A stretch of DNA of 64,000 nucleotides from JAHZMA01 sp965205905 (GTDB lineage: Bacteria > Pseudomonadota > Alphaproteobacteria > JABAAW01 > JAHZMA01), in assembly GCA_965205905.1 (NCBI GenBank), contig CBDBHZ010000012.1, positions 62,001 through 126,000 of the forward strand. The letters are read 5' to 3'. Below, one piece after another: positions 8,173 to 16,535 of this stretch. Position 1 is the first letter of the stretch, and every line of letters begins with the position of its first letter. A model generated the notes under the pieces. It did no database searches. It was not told the DNA's origin and saw only the letters and a list, made by a program, of their open reading frames with translations. The position numbers were made by a program, and so were the translations under genes.

Positions 8173-9378
8173 ATGTCTGATGCTTATATTTGCGATTATA
8201 GCCGCACGCCGATTGGGCGTTATGGTGGGGCGTTGGCGCATATCCGCCCCGATGATTTAGGCGTTGTGCCACTGAACGCATTGCAAGCGCGCAATTCGCA
8301 AATTGATTGGCAAGAATTAGACGAGATAATTTTAGGCTGTGCCAATCAGGCAGGCGAGGATAATCGCAATATTGCCCGTATGTGTGGCTTGTTGGCAGGT
8401 TTGCCAATAACAACACCCGCTATCACCGTTAATCGCTTATGTGCATCAGGGCTAGATGCGGCATTGCTGGCAGCGCGTGCCATTAAAGCAGGCGAGATGG
8501 ATTTGGTGATTGCAGGCGGGGTGGAATCAATGTCACGCGCGCCTTTTGTGATGCCGAAAGCCGAGAATGGTTTTACGCGCAATGCTGAAATTTATGATAC
8601 CACCATTGGTTGGCGGTTTATCAACCCGTTATTAAAGGCAGAGTTTGGCGTGGATTCCATGCCTGAAACCGCTGAAAATGTTGCCGAAAAATTTAATATC
8701 TCACGTGCCGACCAAGATAAATTTGCCTTGCATTCACAGCAAAAAACCGCAAAAGCCATCAAAAATGGCAGGCTAGCACAGGAAATCACCCCCGTTACGA
8801 TAAAGCAAAAAAAAGGTGATGTGTTGGTGATAGATACCGATGAACATCCGCGTGGCGATATTGATTTGCAAAAATTAACGTCTCTCAAACCGATTGTGAA
8901 GCCAGATGGCACGGTTACCGCAGGCAATGCATCAGGGGTAAATGATGGGGCGGCGGCGTTATTGATTGCTTCAAAAAACTCAGTGAAACAGCATGGTTTA
9001 ACGCCGCTTGTCCGTATTGTGGGTGGTGCGAGTGTGGGCATTGCGCCCAATATGATGGGGTTTGCGCCTGCATTGGCGGTTGAGAAAATTTGCAGGCAAT
9101 ATCAGCTAACCCCGCAAGATTTTGCGGTGATTGAATTGAACGAGGCTTTCGCCAGTCAGGCATTGGCAATCTTACGCCATCTGAATATTGCCGATGATGC
9201 GCCGCATGTGAATCCACATGGTGGCGCGATTGCGTTAGGGCATCCGCTTGGCATGTCGGGCGCGCGGATTTTAGGCAGTGCCGCCATATCGCTACAACAG
9301 ACAGAAGGTAAATATGGGCTTGTCACCATGTGTGTTGGCGTTGGGCAAGGCGTTGCATTGTTGCTAGAAAAAGTGTAA
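8173..9378 (+). CDS. paaJ: Beta-ketoadipyl-CoA thiolase (PaaJ/PcaF type)
   Basis: Acetyl-CoA acetyltransferase-fold thiolase of 401 residues; it cleaves 3-oxoadipyl-CoA to succinyl-CoA and acetyl-CoA, the last step of the phenylacetate pathway (also acting on 3-oxo-5,6-dehydrosuberyl-CoA). The N-terminus, a short strand then R-T-P-I-G-R-Y-G-G-A-L, is typical of the PaaJ/PcaF branch. Active-site segments are N-R-L-C-A-S-G (nucleophilic Cys near residue 90), N-E-A-F-A, G-G-A-I-A-L-G-H-P-L-G and the C-terminal C-V-G-V-G-Q-G. The ATG at 8173 lies 11 bases after GGAGG; a TTG at 8167 is a possible alternative. It is last in the TRAP-2 transcription unit, just before the paaA promoter. A general acetoacetyl-CoA thiolase is less likely in this context. 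Confidence 0.88.
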   Translation: MSDAYICDYSRTPIGRYGGALAHIRPDDLGVVPLNALQARNSQIDWQELDEIILGCANQAGEDNRNIARMCGLLAGLPITTPAITVNRLCASGLDAALLAARAIKAGEMDLVIAGGVESMSRAPFVMPKAENGFTRNAEIYDTTIGWRFINPLLKAEFGVDSMPETAENVAEKFNISRADQDKFALHSQQKTAKAIKNGRLAQEITPVTIKQKKGDVLVIDTDEHPRGDIDLQKLTSLKPIVKPDGTVTAGNASGVNDGAAALLIASKNSVKQHGLTPLVRIVGGASVGIAPNMMGFAPALAVEKICRQYQLTPQDFAVIELNEAFASQALAILRHLNIADDAPHVNPHGGAIALGHPLGMSGARILGSAAISLQQTEGKYGLVTMCVGVGQGVALLLEKV

Positions 9379-9387
9379 ATTGCCAAA

Positions 9388-9430
9388 TGTTACAAAAATA
9401 ATTGACTTTTTATTATTTGCAACATATTAT
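9388..9430 (+). promoter_or_regulatory. paa operon promoter with TGTTACA box
   Basis: TTGACT (9402-9407) and TATTAT (9425-9430) with an exact 17-bp spacer form a strong sigma-70-type promoter, 35 bases before the paaA start. TGTTACA (9388-9394) lies just upstream of the -35. The near-complementary TGCAACA (9417-9423) touches the -10, giving an inverted pair around the -35. A repressor, perhaps PaaX or another regulator, could bind here; which one is unknown. Confidence 0.65.
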
Positions 9431-9464
9431 CAATGTAGAGGCTTTAATTGTAAGGAATAAAATA

Positions 9465-10460
9465 ATGTACACACAAGGATTATCAAATTCTAACAGTGAC
9501 GAATTTATTGAAGATGAGGAATTTTTAACAAAATTTCAGGCGCGTATCGATAATGAAGAAAAAATCGAGCCCAATGATGCTATGCCCAAAGCCTACCGCA
9601 AAACTTTGATACGGCAAATCAGCCAACATGCCCATTCAGAGATTATTGGCATGTTACCAGAGGGCAATTGGATTTCGCGTAGCCCCACCTTGCGCCGTAA
9701 AAAAATCTTGCTTGCCAAAGTGCAAGATGAGGGTGGGCACGGTTTGTATCTGTATGCCGCCGCCGAAACGCTTGGCATATCGCGCGAAGAAATGATAGAG
9801 CAATTATTGGCAGGTAAGGCGAAATATTCGTCAATTTTCAACTATCCAACCCCAAGCTGGGCAGATATGGGCATTATTGGCTGGCTGGTTGATGGCGCGG
9901 CCATTATGAATCAAATCCCTTTATGTCGCTGTTCTTATGGACCTTATGCGCGGGCAATGGTGCGGATTTGCAAGGAAGAAAGCTTTCACCAGAGGCAAGG
10001 TTTTGATATTACCCAAACCCTCGCCAAAGGTTCGCCTGTGCAGAAACAAATGGTGCAGGATTCGTTAAATCGCTGGTGGTGGCCAGTGTTGATGATGTTT
10101 GGGCCAAGCGATTCCGATAGCACCAATAGCGACCAAACCATGCGCTGGCGTATCAAGCGTTTCACCAACGATACCTTACGCCAGAAATTTGTTGATGCCA
10201 CAGTGCCACAAGCTGAATTTTTAGGGCTAACAATTCCAGATGATAAGCTAAAATGGAATGACAATAAAGGCGGTTATGATTTTGGCGAGATTGATTGGGA
10301 TGAATTTTGGCGCGTGGTTCAAGGCGATGGGCCAATGAATCGCGATAGGCTAAAAGCAAGACGCAATGCGTGGGAAAAAGGCGCGTGGGTGCGTGATGCT
10401 GCTTTGGCACATGCAGAAAAATCCGCCAAAAAGTCTGCTACGCAAATCAAAGCCGCATAA
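9465..10460 (+). CDS. paaA: 1,2-phenylacetyl-CoA epoxidase, catalytic subunit PaaA
   Basis: Diiron oxygenase subunit that epoxidises the aromatic ring of phenylacetyl-CoA using O2 and electrons from PaaE. The 331-residue product shows the ferritin-like iron ligands as Q-D-E-G-G-H-G (E..H) near residue 90 and K-E-E-S-F-H-Q near residue 170. A conserved tryptophan-rich stretch, N-R-W-W-W-P, follows the second pair. The ATG at 9465 is chosen because AAGGA precedes it by 8 bases; the open frame extends to a TTG inside the promoter -35, which cannot be the start. It heads the paaABCDE block. Confidence 0.97.
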   Translation: MYTQGLSNSNSDEFIEDEEFLTKFQARIDNEEKIEPNDAMPKAYRKTLIRQISQHAHSEIIGMLPEGNWISRSPTLRRKKILLAKVQDEGGHGLYLYAAAETLGISREEMIEQLLAGKAKYSSIFNYPTPSWADMGIIGWLVDGAAIMNQIPLCRCSYGPYARAMVRICKEESFHQRQGFDITQTLAKGSPVQKQMVQDSLNRWWWPVLMMFGPSDSDSTNSDQTMRWRIKRFTNDTLRQKFVDATVPQAEFLGLTIPDDKLKWNDNKGGYDFGEIDWDEFWRVVQGDGPMNRDRLKARRNAWEKGAWVRDAALAHAEKSAKKSATQIKAA

Positions 10461-10482
10461 TATTGAACAATAAGGAGTGGTA

Positions 10483-10782
10483 ATGACCCAAAGAAATGAA
10501 ATAAATATGACACCATTATGGGAAGTTTTCATTCGCTCACGCAATGGGTTGGCGCACCGCCATGCGGGCTCTATCCATGCGATTGATGCCGATACTGCCT
10601 TGCAAGCTGCCCGCGATGTCTATACCAGAAGGAATGAGGGGGTCTCGATTTGGGTGGTGGCGTCGGCAAATATCACCGCATCTGACCCGCAAGATAAGGA
10701 AGAATTATTCAATGCCAGTGGCGATAAAATTTACCGCCACCCTAGTTTCTATGATATTCCAGATGAAGTGGGGCATATGTAA
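10483..10782 (+). CDS. paaB: 1,2-phenylacetyl-CoA epoxidase subunit PaaB
   Basis: Small structural subunit (99 residues) bridging the PaaAC heterodimers of the epoxidase. It is recognised by W-E-V-F-I-R-S-R-N-G-L-A-H-R-H near the start, the R-R-N-E-G-V-S-I-W-V-V core, and the ending with K-I-Y-R-H-P-S-F-Y. The ATG at 10483 follows AAGGAG by 5 bases; a GTG at 10477 is part of that ribosome-binding site. It lies 22 bp after paaA and 3 bp before paaC. Confidence 0.96.
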   Translation: MTQRNEINMTPLWEVFIRSRNGLAHRHAGSIHAIDADTALQAARDVYTRRNEGVSIWVVASANITASDPQDKEELFNASGDKIYRHPSFYDIPDEVGHM

Positions 10783-10785
10783 GGT

Positions 10786-11589
10786 ATGAAACAAAACGCA
10801 TCACAAGCATCGCATTTTCAATATATTTTAGCACTGGCTGATGATCATTTTATTTTGTCGCATCGTTTGTCACTATGGTGTGGGCATGCCCCAACGCCCG
10901 AAGATGATTTATCACTGCCAAATATCGCGCTGGATATTTTAGGTCATGCTGAAATGCTTTATCAACATGCCAGCACGCTAGATGAGGCAAAACGCGACGA
11001 AGATGCGCTTGCCTTTGGACGTGCGGAGCATGAATATCGCAACATGTTGCTGACCGAACGTGCCACAGAAACCTGCTTTGCACAGACAATTATCCAGCTG
11101 CTTTATTTCAGCTGTTACATGAAATTATATTGGCAAGCTGCCATGACATCCAAAGATGAGACGCTTGCCAATATTGCCATACGCGCCCATAAAGAGGTTC
11201 TGTATCATGTGCGCTATGCCGCTAAATGGGCGATTATTCTGGCTGATGGCACATGGGAAAGTGCCGAAAAAATACAGCAGGCGGTGGAAGATTTATATCC
11301 CTATACGGCAGAATTTTTTGAAGCCAATAGTTTGGTTAATGCGCTGAATAGCCCGACTAATAGTAGCTTGCATGGCATTGCCGTTAATCCTGAAACATTG
11401 AATGAGGCGTGGCACGAAGAAATCAAAACATTCTCGCAACAAGCGGGCATGTCGCTGATTGTGCAAAGTGAAAATACGACCCGCAGGATTGGGCGGCAGA
11501 GATGGCAAACATGGCGAAGAGATGGGCTATCTGTTGGCAGAGTTACAATTTATGCAAACCCAATATCCAAATTTGAACTGGTAAGATGA
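10786..11589 (+). CDS. paaC: 1,2-phenylacetyl-CoA epoxidase subunit PaaC, C-terminus frameshifted
   Basis: Ferritin-like structural partner of PaaA. The first ~235 residues match PaaC (L-G-H-A-E-M-L, R-N-M-L-L-T-E, H-K-E-V-L-Y-H-V-R-Y segments). After residue 235 the frame turns into an arginine/tryptophan-rich tail unlike the family. Removing one G from the GGG at 11491-11493 restores the expected ending, G-G-R-D-G-K-H-G-E-E-M-G-Y-L-L-A-E-L-Q and then P-N-L-N-W followed by TAA at 11582-11584. That is the conserved PaaC C-terminus, 265 residues in all. As written, the gene reads on to 11589 and overlaps paaD by 4 bp. Either a real single-base insertion or a sequence error; the rest of the operon is intact, which favours error or a very recent mutation. 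Confidence 0.93.
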   Translation: MKQNASQASHFQYILALADDHFILSHRLSLWCGHAPTPEDDLSLPNIALDILGHAEMLYQHASTLDEAKRDEDALAFGRAEHEYRNMLLTERATETCFAQTIIQLLYFSCYMKLYWQAAMTSKDETLANIAIRAHKEVLYHVRYAAKWAIILADGTWESAEKIQQAVEDLYPYTAEFFEANSLVNALNSPTNSSLHGIAVNPETLNEAWHEEIKTFSQQAGMSLIVQSENTTRRIGRQRWQTWRRDGLSVGRVTIYANPISKFELVR

Positions 11590-12062
11590 TGGCGCTCTCA
11601 CAACAAGAAAAGCAACAGATGACCAGTAAGATTCATAATCTGCTTGCCAATGTTTACGACCCCGAAATCCCGGTTATCAGCGTGCAAGATTTGGGCATTA
11701 TCCATAAGATTCAAATAGCTGATGATGGGCAGATAAATATCGGCATCACGCCTACTTATAGCGGTTGCCCTGCCATATCGGTGATTGAAGATTCTGTGAG
11801 GCAAGCGATAGAACAAGCGGGATTTCGTTGTAAAACCGAACGGCTGTTAAGCCCTGCTTGGTCAAGCGATTTTATCACGCAACAAGGGCATCAAAAATTG
11901 AGTGATTACGGCATTGCGCCACCCACAAAAGAAGCGGTTGCATGTGTGCGCTGTGGCAGTGAAGATGTGCGTTTGATTTCACAATTTGGTTCTACTGCTT
12001 GCAAAGCATTGTATGCGTGCCAGATATGCCGTGAGCCATTTGATTATTTTAAGTGTCTGTAA
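11586..12062 (+). CDS. paaD: Epoxidase maturation protein PaaD (MIP18/DUF59 family)
   Basis: Iron-sulfur or metal-site assembly factor needed for an active phenylacetyl-CoA epoxidase. The 158-residue protein has the DUF59 core near residues 15-100 (V-Y-D-P-E-I-P-V-I-S-V-x-D-L-G-I, then T-P-T-Y-S-G-C-P-A with the reactive Cys). The PaaD-specific C-terminal zinc ribbon follows, with C-V-R-C and C-Q-I-C pairs near residues 119-122 and 148-151. Two consecutive ATGs (11586, 11589) are possible starts. It lies between paaC and paaE, with 1 bp before paaE. Confidence 0.95.
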   Translation: MMALSQQEKQQMTSKIHNLLANVYDPEIPVISVQDLGIIHKIQIADDGQINIGITPTYSGCPAISVIEDSVRQAIEQAGFRCKTERLLSPAWSSDFITQQGHQKLSDYGIAPPTKEAVACVRCGSEDVRLISQFGSTACKALYACQICREPFDYFKCL

Positions 12063-12063
12063 C

Positions 12064-13197
12064 ATGGAATATCATCAATTAACGATTAATAATATCACCC
12101 CGATTGCCAGCGATGCCATTAGCGTTGCGATTGACGTGCCGATAAATTTACCAGCGAATTTACAAGCTGATTATGCGTGTTTAGCGGGGCAATATCTATC
12201 GGTGAAATTGACTGAAGATGCGAAAGAACAGCGCACTTATACCATTTGTTCCGCGCCCAATGAATCCCCCAATGAATTCCCCAATGAATCCGCCAATAAA
12301 TATCAGCTGCGTTTGGCAATTCGGCAAATCAATGGTGGTGCAATATCAAATGCTATCGCAAAACTTAATAAGGGCGATGTAATTTATGCGAGTCTGCCGA
12401 TGGGGCGCTTTGCCCATCACATCAATGTTGACGCGCAAAATCATTATTTATTAATGGCTAGCGGTGTAGGCATCACGCCGATTTTTGCCATCATGCAGGC
12501 AATTTTAAGTGGTGAGCCTAACAGTAACATCACGCTAATATTTGGCAATCAAAATTCAGAACGGATGATGCTAGGTGAAGATGTGTCGGCACTGAAAGAT
12601 AAATTTATGGAACGGTTAAATTTGGTGTATGTGATGAGCCGTCAGCCACAAGATGTAGCATGGCGTAATGGCAGATTAGATGGTACAATGCTGGAAAATC
12701 TGATGAGGTTAGGGGTGGTATCAAACACGCCGAATGATGTGTTTGATATGGTGTATATCTGCCTGCCGGGGACTGCCCGTGACGAGGCAATTACCACATT
12801 GCAAAACGCTGGTATGGATAAAAAGCGCATCAAATCTGAACGGTTTGTTAGCACAAATATTTTAGAGGAAGCCAAACATGTTGCCACAGATACTACCCCC
12901 ACCACAGATAATATCAGCAGTCAGGTAACAGTAAATTTAGATGGCACAGAGCATCATTTAACCATCAGAGACCCTCAGCAAAATATCTTACAGGCGGCGC
13001 AAAATCAAAATTTGAATGTGCCATTTTCGTGTCAAGCGGGCATGTGCGCTACGTGCAGGTGTAAATTACTTGCGGGTGATGTGAGTATGCAACAAAATTA
13101 TTCGTTGGAAAATTGGGAATTAGAGGCGGGCTATATTTTGGCATGTCAATCCTTGCCCCGCTCCAAACAGGTGACGGTGGATTTTGATGCGGTATAA
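12064..13197 (+). CDS. paaE: 1,2-phenylacetyl-CoA epoxidase reductase PaaE
   Basis: Electron-transfer subunit passing electrons from NAD(P)H through FAD and a [2Fe-2S] cluster to the PaaA diiron site; 377 residues. The FAD-binding motif is R-T-Y-T-I-C-S-A-P near residues 58-66. The pyridine-nucleotide domain starts at M-A-S-G-V-G-I-T-P near residue 137. The C-terminal plant-type ferredoxin carries C-Q-A-G-M-C-A-T-C with the fourth cysteine in L-A-C-Q-S near the end. An unusual in-frame triplication of a 12-nt unit (P-N-E-S/F) interrupts the loop after the FAD motif. The ATG at 12064 immediately follows the paaD stop; the open frame continues upstream inside paaD but has no ribosome site there. 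Confidence 0.95.
   Translation: MEYHQLTINNITPIASDAISVAIDVPINLPANLQADYACLAGQYLSVKLTEDAKEQRTYTICSAPNESPNEFPNESANKYQLRLAIRQINGGAISNAIAKLNKGDVIYASLPMGRFAHHINVDAQNHYLLMASGVGITPIFAIMQAILSGEPNSNITLIFGNQNSERMMLGEDVSALKDKFMERLNLVYVMSRQPQDVAWRNGRLDGTMLENLMRLGVVSNTPNDVFDMVYICLPGTARDEAITTLQNAGMDKKRIKSERFVSTNILEEAKHVATDTTPTTDNISSQVTVNLDGTEHHLTIRDPQQNILQAAQNQNLNVPFSCQAGMCATCRCKLLAGDVSMQQNYSLENWELEAGYILACQSLPRSKQVTVDFDAV
12256..12291 (+). repeat. 12-bp in-frame tandem triplication inside paaE
   Basis: Three near-identical 12-base units, CCCAATGAATCC, CCCAATGAATTC and CCCAATGAATCC, lie head to tail, with a decayed fourth (GCCAATAAA). They encode P-N-E-S, P-N-E-F, P-N-E-S in a surface loop after the FAD-binding motif. 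The pattern suggests replication slippage; the frame is preserved. Confidence 0.85.
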
Positions 13198-13209
13198 TAA
13201 GGAAATAAC

Positions 13210-15255
13210 ATGATGCAAGTAGAATCTTATATCTGCGATCAATGGGTTGCAAGTGGCACGAATGGGCAAGAATTTTTCAATCCCAGCAATGGTGAGTTGC
13301 TTGGCACTTATGATAGCACCGCGTTGAATATGTTAGATATTATCAGCCATGCGCGCGACATAGGTGGTGCGAATTTACGCAAAATCACTTTCTATAAACG
13401 CGCCATGATGCTCAAAGCATTGGCAACTTATTTGAATGAAAAACGGCATATTCTTTATCCGCCCTCATTATTAACGGGCGCGACAAAAACCGATGGGCTG
13501 ATTGATATTGATGGCGGTATCTCTACTTTATTTGTCTATGCCTCAAAAGGCAGACGGCAACTGCCAGATGCTTTGGTGATGAGCGATGGTGCGTTAGAAA
13601 AATTATCGCGTGAGGGCAATTTTGTTGGACAGCATATTATGACGCCAAGACAAGGCGTTGCGATTCATATTAATGCGTTTAACTTTCCGATTTGGGGGAT
13701 GCTAGAAAAATTCGCGCCCGCTTTTTTGGCAGCTATGCCAATCATTGTGAAGCCCGCATCGGTTACCTGCCACCTCACCGAAATATGTGTGCGGCTGATG
13801 ATAGAAAGTAATATTTTACCCAAAGCTTCGTTGCAACTGATTTCGGGTAATATCGGCAATTTATTAGACCATACCCAATCGCAAGATGTGATTGGTTTTA
13901 CGGGCTCGGCTGTTACCGCCAATAAGTTGAAAATCCACCCGAATATTTTACAACGTAATGTGCGCTTTATTGCCGAGCAAGATTCCTTAAATGCCTCAGT
14001 GTTAGGGTTAGATGCCAAGCCAGAGAGTGCCGAATTTGCACAGATGATACGCGAAGCAACCCGTGAATTAACCGTTAAAGCAGGGCAGAAATGCACCGCC
14101 ATGCGCCGATTGTTAATTCCAGAACAATATATAGGTGCTTTTACCGATAGCCTAAAAACCAAATTACAGGGCGTTAAAATCGGCGACCCACATGATGAAA
14201 ATGTGAAGATGGGGCCTTTGGTCAGCAAGGCGCAACAAAGTGATGTGATGCAAGTGATAGCAAAATTATCGGCTGAAGCGGAAACTATCAGCCTTGATGA
14301 TGCGCCTGCTAATGGTAATAAAAAAGGCGCGTTTGTTAGCCCGACATTGCTGTATTGCGATAAGCCTGATGATGCAACATTATTGCATGAGATGGAGGCG
14401 TTTGGCCCTGTTGCCACTATCATGCCTTACCGCGATACTGCCCATGCGGCACGGCTTGCCAATTTAGGCGATGGCAGTTTGGTGGTTTCCATGTTCACCC
14501 AAAATACCGAGATTGCCAGTGAATTTGCGTTGGCAGTTGCATCTTATCATGGCAGAATTTATTTTGCCAATGGCATTACGGGCAAGCAAGCCACAGGGCA
14601 TGGCAGTCCGTTACCGCATTTGGTGCATGGCGGGCCGGGTCGCGCCGGTGGTGGCGAAGAATTAGGCGGTTTGCGCGGTATGAATCACTATTTACAGCGC
14701 ACCGCCATTCAAGGTAATCCCGATATTGTTTCGGCAATTAGTAAAAAATGGACAGTTGGTAGCGCGCAAAATACTGATGGCGCGCACCCGTTTCGTCTGT
14801 ATTTAGAAGAATTAACATTGGGCAAAAGCTATCTTTCTAAAACCCGTTTGATAACCATGCAAGATGTGGAACATTTTGCCGAATTTAGTGGCGATAAATT
14901 TTACGCCCATTTAGATGAGGAAGCCGCGCGCGCAAATCCGTTTTTTGAGGGTAGGGTGGTGCATGGCTATTTGTTATTATCATTCGCCGCTGGTTTGTTT
15001 GTTGACCCTGCACCGGGACCTGTATTAGCGAATTATGGGCTGGATAATTTGCGCTTCACGCAACCCGTCTATCCGGGGCAAAGCATAAGAGTGAGCCTGA
15101 CGGTGATGGCAATAGATGAACGTGATTCCAAAGATGGCATAGAATATGGCGAAGTGCGCTGGTATGTGAGCATTATCAATCAAGATGATGAAGAAATTGC
15201 CAGTTACGAATTGTTGACTATGAACCAAAAGAAACAGGTGAAACACGATGAATGA
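13210..15255 (+). CDS. paaZ: Oxepin-CoA hydrolase / 3-oxo-5,6-dehydrosuberyl-CoA semialdehyde dehydrogenase PaaZ
   Basis: Bifunctional ring-opening enzyme of 681 residues. Residues 1 to about 530 form an aldehyde dehydrogenase with the catalytic Cys295 in K-A-G-Q-K-C-T-A and the general base Glu256 in A-E-Q-D-S-L-N, the same numbering as the E. coli enzyme. The C-terminal MaoC-like hydratase domain has the Asp562/His567 pair in G-D-K-F-Y-A-H, followed by G-R-V-V-H-G-Y. Both activities therefore look intact. AAGGAAA precedes the double ATG at 13210. It overlaps paaG by 8 bp. Confidence 0.97.
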   Translation: MMQVESYICDQWVASGTNGQEFFNPSNGELLGTYDSTALNMLDIISHARDIGGANLRKITFYKRAMMLKALATYLNEKRHILYPPSLLTGATKTDGLIDIDGGISTLFVYASKGRRQLPDALVMSDGALEKLSREGNFVGQHIMTPRQGVAIHINAFNFPIWGMLEKFAPAFLAAMPIIVKPASVTCHLTEICVRLMIESNILPKASLQLISGNIGNLLDHTQSQDVIGFTGSAVTANKLKIHPNILQRNVRFIAEQDSLNASVLGLDAKPESAEFAQMIREATRELTVKAGQKCTAMRRLLIPEQYIGAFTDSLKTKLQGVKIGDPHDENVKMGPLVSKAQQSDVMQVIAKLSAEAETISLDDAPANGNKKGAFVSPTLLYCDKPDDATLLHEMEAFGPVATIMPYRDTAHAARLANLGDGSLVVSMFTQNTEIASEFALAVASYHGRIYFANGITGKQATGHGSPLPHLVHGGPGRAGGGEELGGLRGMNHYLQRTAIQGNPDIVSAISKKWTVGSAQNTDGAHPFRLYLEELTLGKSYLSKTRLITMQDVEHFAEFSGDKFYAHLDEEAARANPFFEGRVVHGYLLLSFAAGLFVDPAPGPVLANYGLDNLRFTQPVYPGQSIRVSLTVMAIDERDSKDGIEYGEVRWYVSIINQDDEEIASYELLTMNQKKQVKHDE

Positions 15256-16066
15256 TACCGATAATGTTTTGATAACCACACAGCATGATGGGTTTGCGGT
15301 GTTACAGCTGAACCGTCCGCAACAGCTTAATGCGTTTAATACTGAATTGCATCAGGCACTCTATCAGGCGTTGCAACAGGCAGGTGATGATGAGGATTGC
15401 CGTGCGATTATTATCACGGGCGCGGGGCGTGGCTTTTGTGCGGGGCAAGATTTAGGTGAGCGCAACCCCAATAATCGGAGCGACAAAGCCAATTTGGGTG
15501 AGACGCTAGAAAAATTCTATAATCCGTTGGTAACACTTATCCGCAATATGCCCAAGCCAATCATTTGTGCGGTTAATGGGGTTGCCGCAGGGGCGGGCGC
15601 GAATATCGCATTTGCGTGTGATTTTACCATCGCCGCGGTATCGGCAAAATTCATTGAATCCTTTTGCAAATTGGGATTGGTGCCAGATGCTGGTGGCAGC
15701 CATACACTCACCCACCGCATTGGCGAGGCACGCGCTAAAGCCATGACCATGCTGGGCGAACCGATTGATGCCACCACTGCCGCAGATTGGGGGTTGATTT
15801 ATCAAGCCGTTGCTGATGATGCGCTGATGGATACCGCTTTGGCACTGGCAGAAAGATTGGCAAAAGCACCGACTTATGGGTTGGGGCTGACAAAATTAGC
15901 AATTCATGAAGCGCAAAATCAAAGTTTTGAAGAACAATTATTATTAGAGAAGGATTATCAGCAACGCGCTGGTTACAGCCCTGATTATGATGAGGGGGTG
16001 CAGGCATTTTTAGAAAAACGCCCTCCAAACTTTACAGGCAAAGCTATAGGAAAAGGCGCGAAATAA
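15248..16066 (+). CDS. paaG: 1,2-epoxyphenylacetyl-CoA isomerase PaaG
   Basis: Crotonase-fold enzyme that isomerises the ring epoxide to oxepin-CoA and also shifts the double bond of a later intermediate. The 272 residues include the oxyanion-hole segments G-R-G-F-C-A-G-Q-D-L near residue 60 and G-V-A-A-G-A-G-A-N near residue 112. The isomerase-type aspartate in L-V-P-D-A-G-G lies near residue 146, where hydratases carry glutamate. An AGGTGA ribosome site is in the end of paaZ. A one-base TAATG overlap couples it to paaI. Confidence 0.95.
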   Translation: MNDTDNVLITTQHDGFAVLQLNRPQQLNAFNTELHQALYQALQQAGDDEDCRAIIITGAGRGFCAGQDLGERNPNNRSDKANLGETLEKFYNPLVTLIRNMPKPIICAVNGVAAGAGANIAFACDFTIAAVSAKFIESFCKLGLVPDAGGSHTLTHRIGEARAKAMTMLGEPIDATTAADWGLIYQAVADDALMDTALALAERLAKAPTYGLGLTKLAIHEAQNQSFEEQLLLEKDYQQRAGYSPDYDEGVQAFLEKRPPNFTGKAIGKGAK

Positions 16067-16509
16067 TGAGTGATGATGCCAAAAAAACTTCAGAGCAAGC
16101 ATTAGCCGAAGCATGTGCCGATGCAATGTGGAAAAATGATAAAGCCTCAGCCAATTTAGGCATGGAGATTGTTGAAGTCCGTCCTTCTTATGCCAAATTA
16201 CAGATGATTGTGCGCGATGATATGCTCAACGGGCATGGTATGTGTCATGGTGGATTTATATTTGCGCTTGCCGATAGCGCGTTTGCGTTTGCCTGTAATA
16301 CCCATAATCAAAATGCTGTCGCGCAACATTGCACGGTTAGCTATTTACAACCTAGCCAACAGGATGATATGCTGATTGCCACCGCTACCGAGCATTATCT
16401 TAAAGGGCGTTCGGGTATTACCGATGTTGCGGTTACCAATCAACATGGTGATAAAGTGGCTGAGTTTCGTGGCTTTTCGCGCAATATCAAAGGCACTCTT
16501 ATTGATTGA
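16066..16509 (+). CDS. paaI: Hotdog-fold acyl-CoA thioesterase PaaI
   Basis: Thioesterase of 147 residues thought to rescue CoA from dead-end hydroxyphenylacetyl-CoA. The single hotdog domain carries the PaaI signature N-G-H-G-M-C-H-G-G-F-I-F-A-L-A-D-S-A-F-A near residues 46-65, with the catalytic N/G-G/D arrangement preserved. It starts at the overlapping ATG of TAATG after paaG and ends 26 bp before paaK. A second, more divergent hotdog protein ends the operon at 18778. Confidence 0.95.
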   Translation: MSDDAKKTSEQALAEACADAMWKNDKASANLGMEIVEVRPSYAKLQMIVRDDMLNGHGMCHGGFIFALADSAFAFACNTHNQNAVAQHCTVSYLQPSQQDDMLIATATEHYLKGRSGITDVAVTNQHGDKVAEFRGFSRNIKGTLID

Positions 16510-16535
16510 TTTTATCAGCTGAAAGGACATAACTC

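Noticed and set aside
9402..9464. N-terminal extension of PaaA from a TTG at 9402
   Set aside because: The TTG is the -35 hexamer of the promoter; the ATG at 9465 has an AAGGA ribosome site and matches the usual PaaA start.
11480..11500. Programmed frameshift in paaC
   Set aside because: A three-base G run is not a recognised slippery site and paaC homologues are known to be encoded in one frame; a point insertion or sequence error is simpler.
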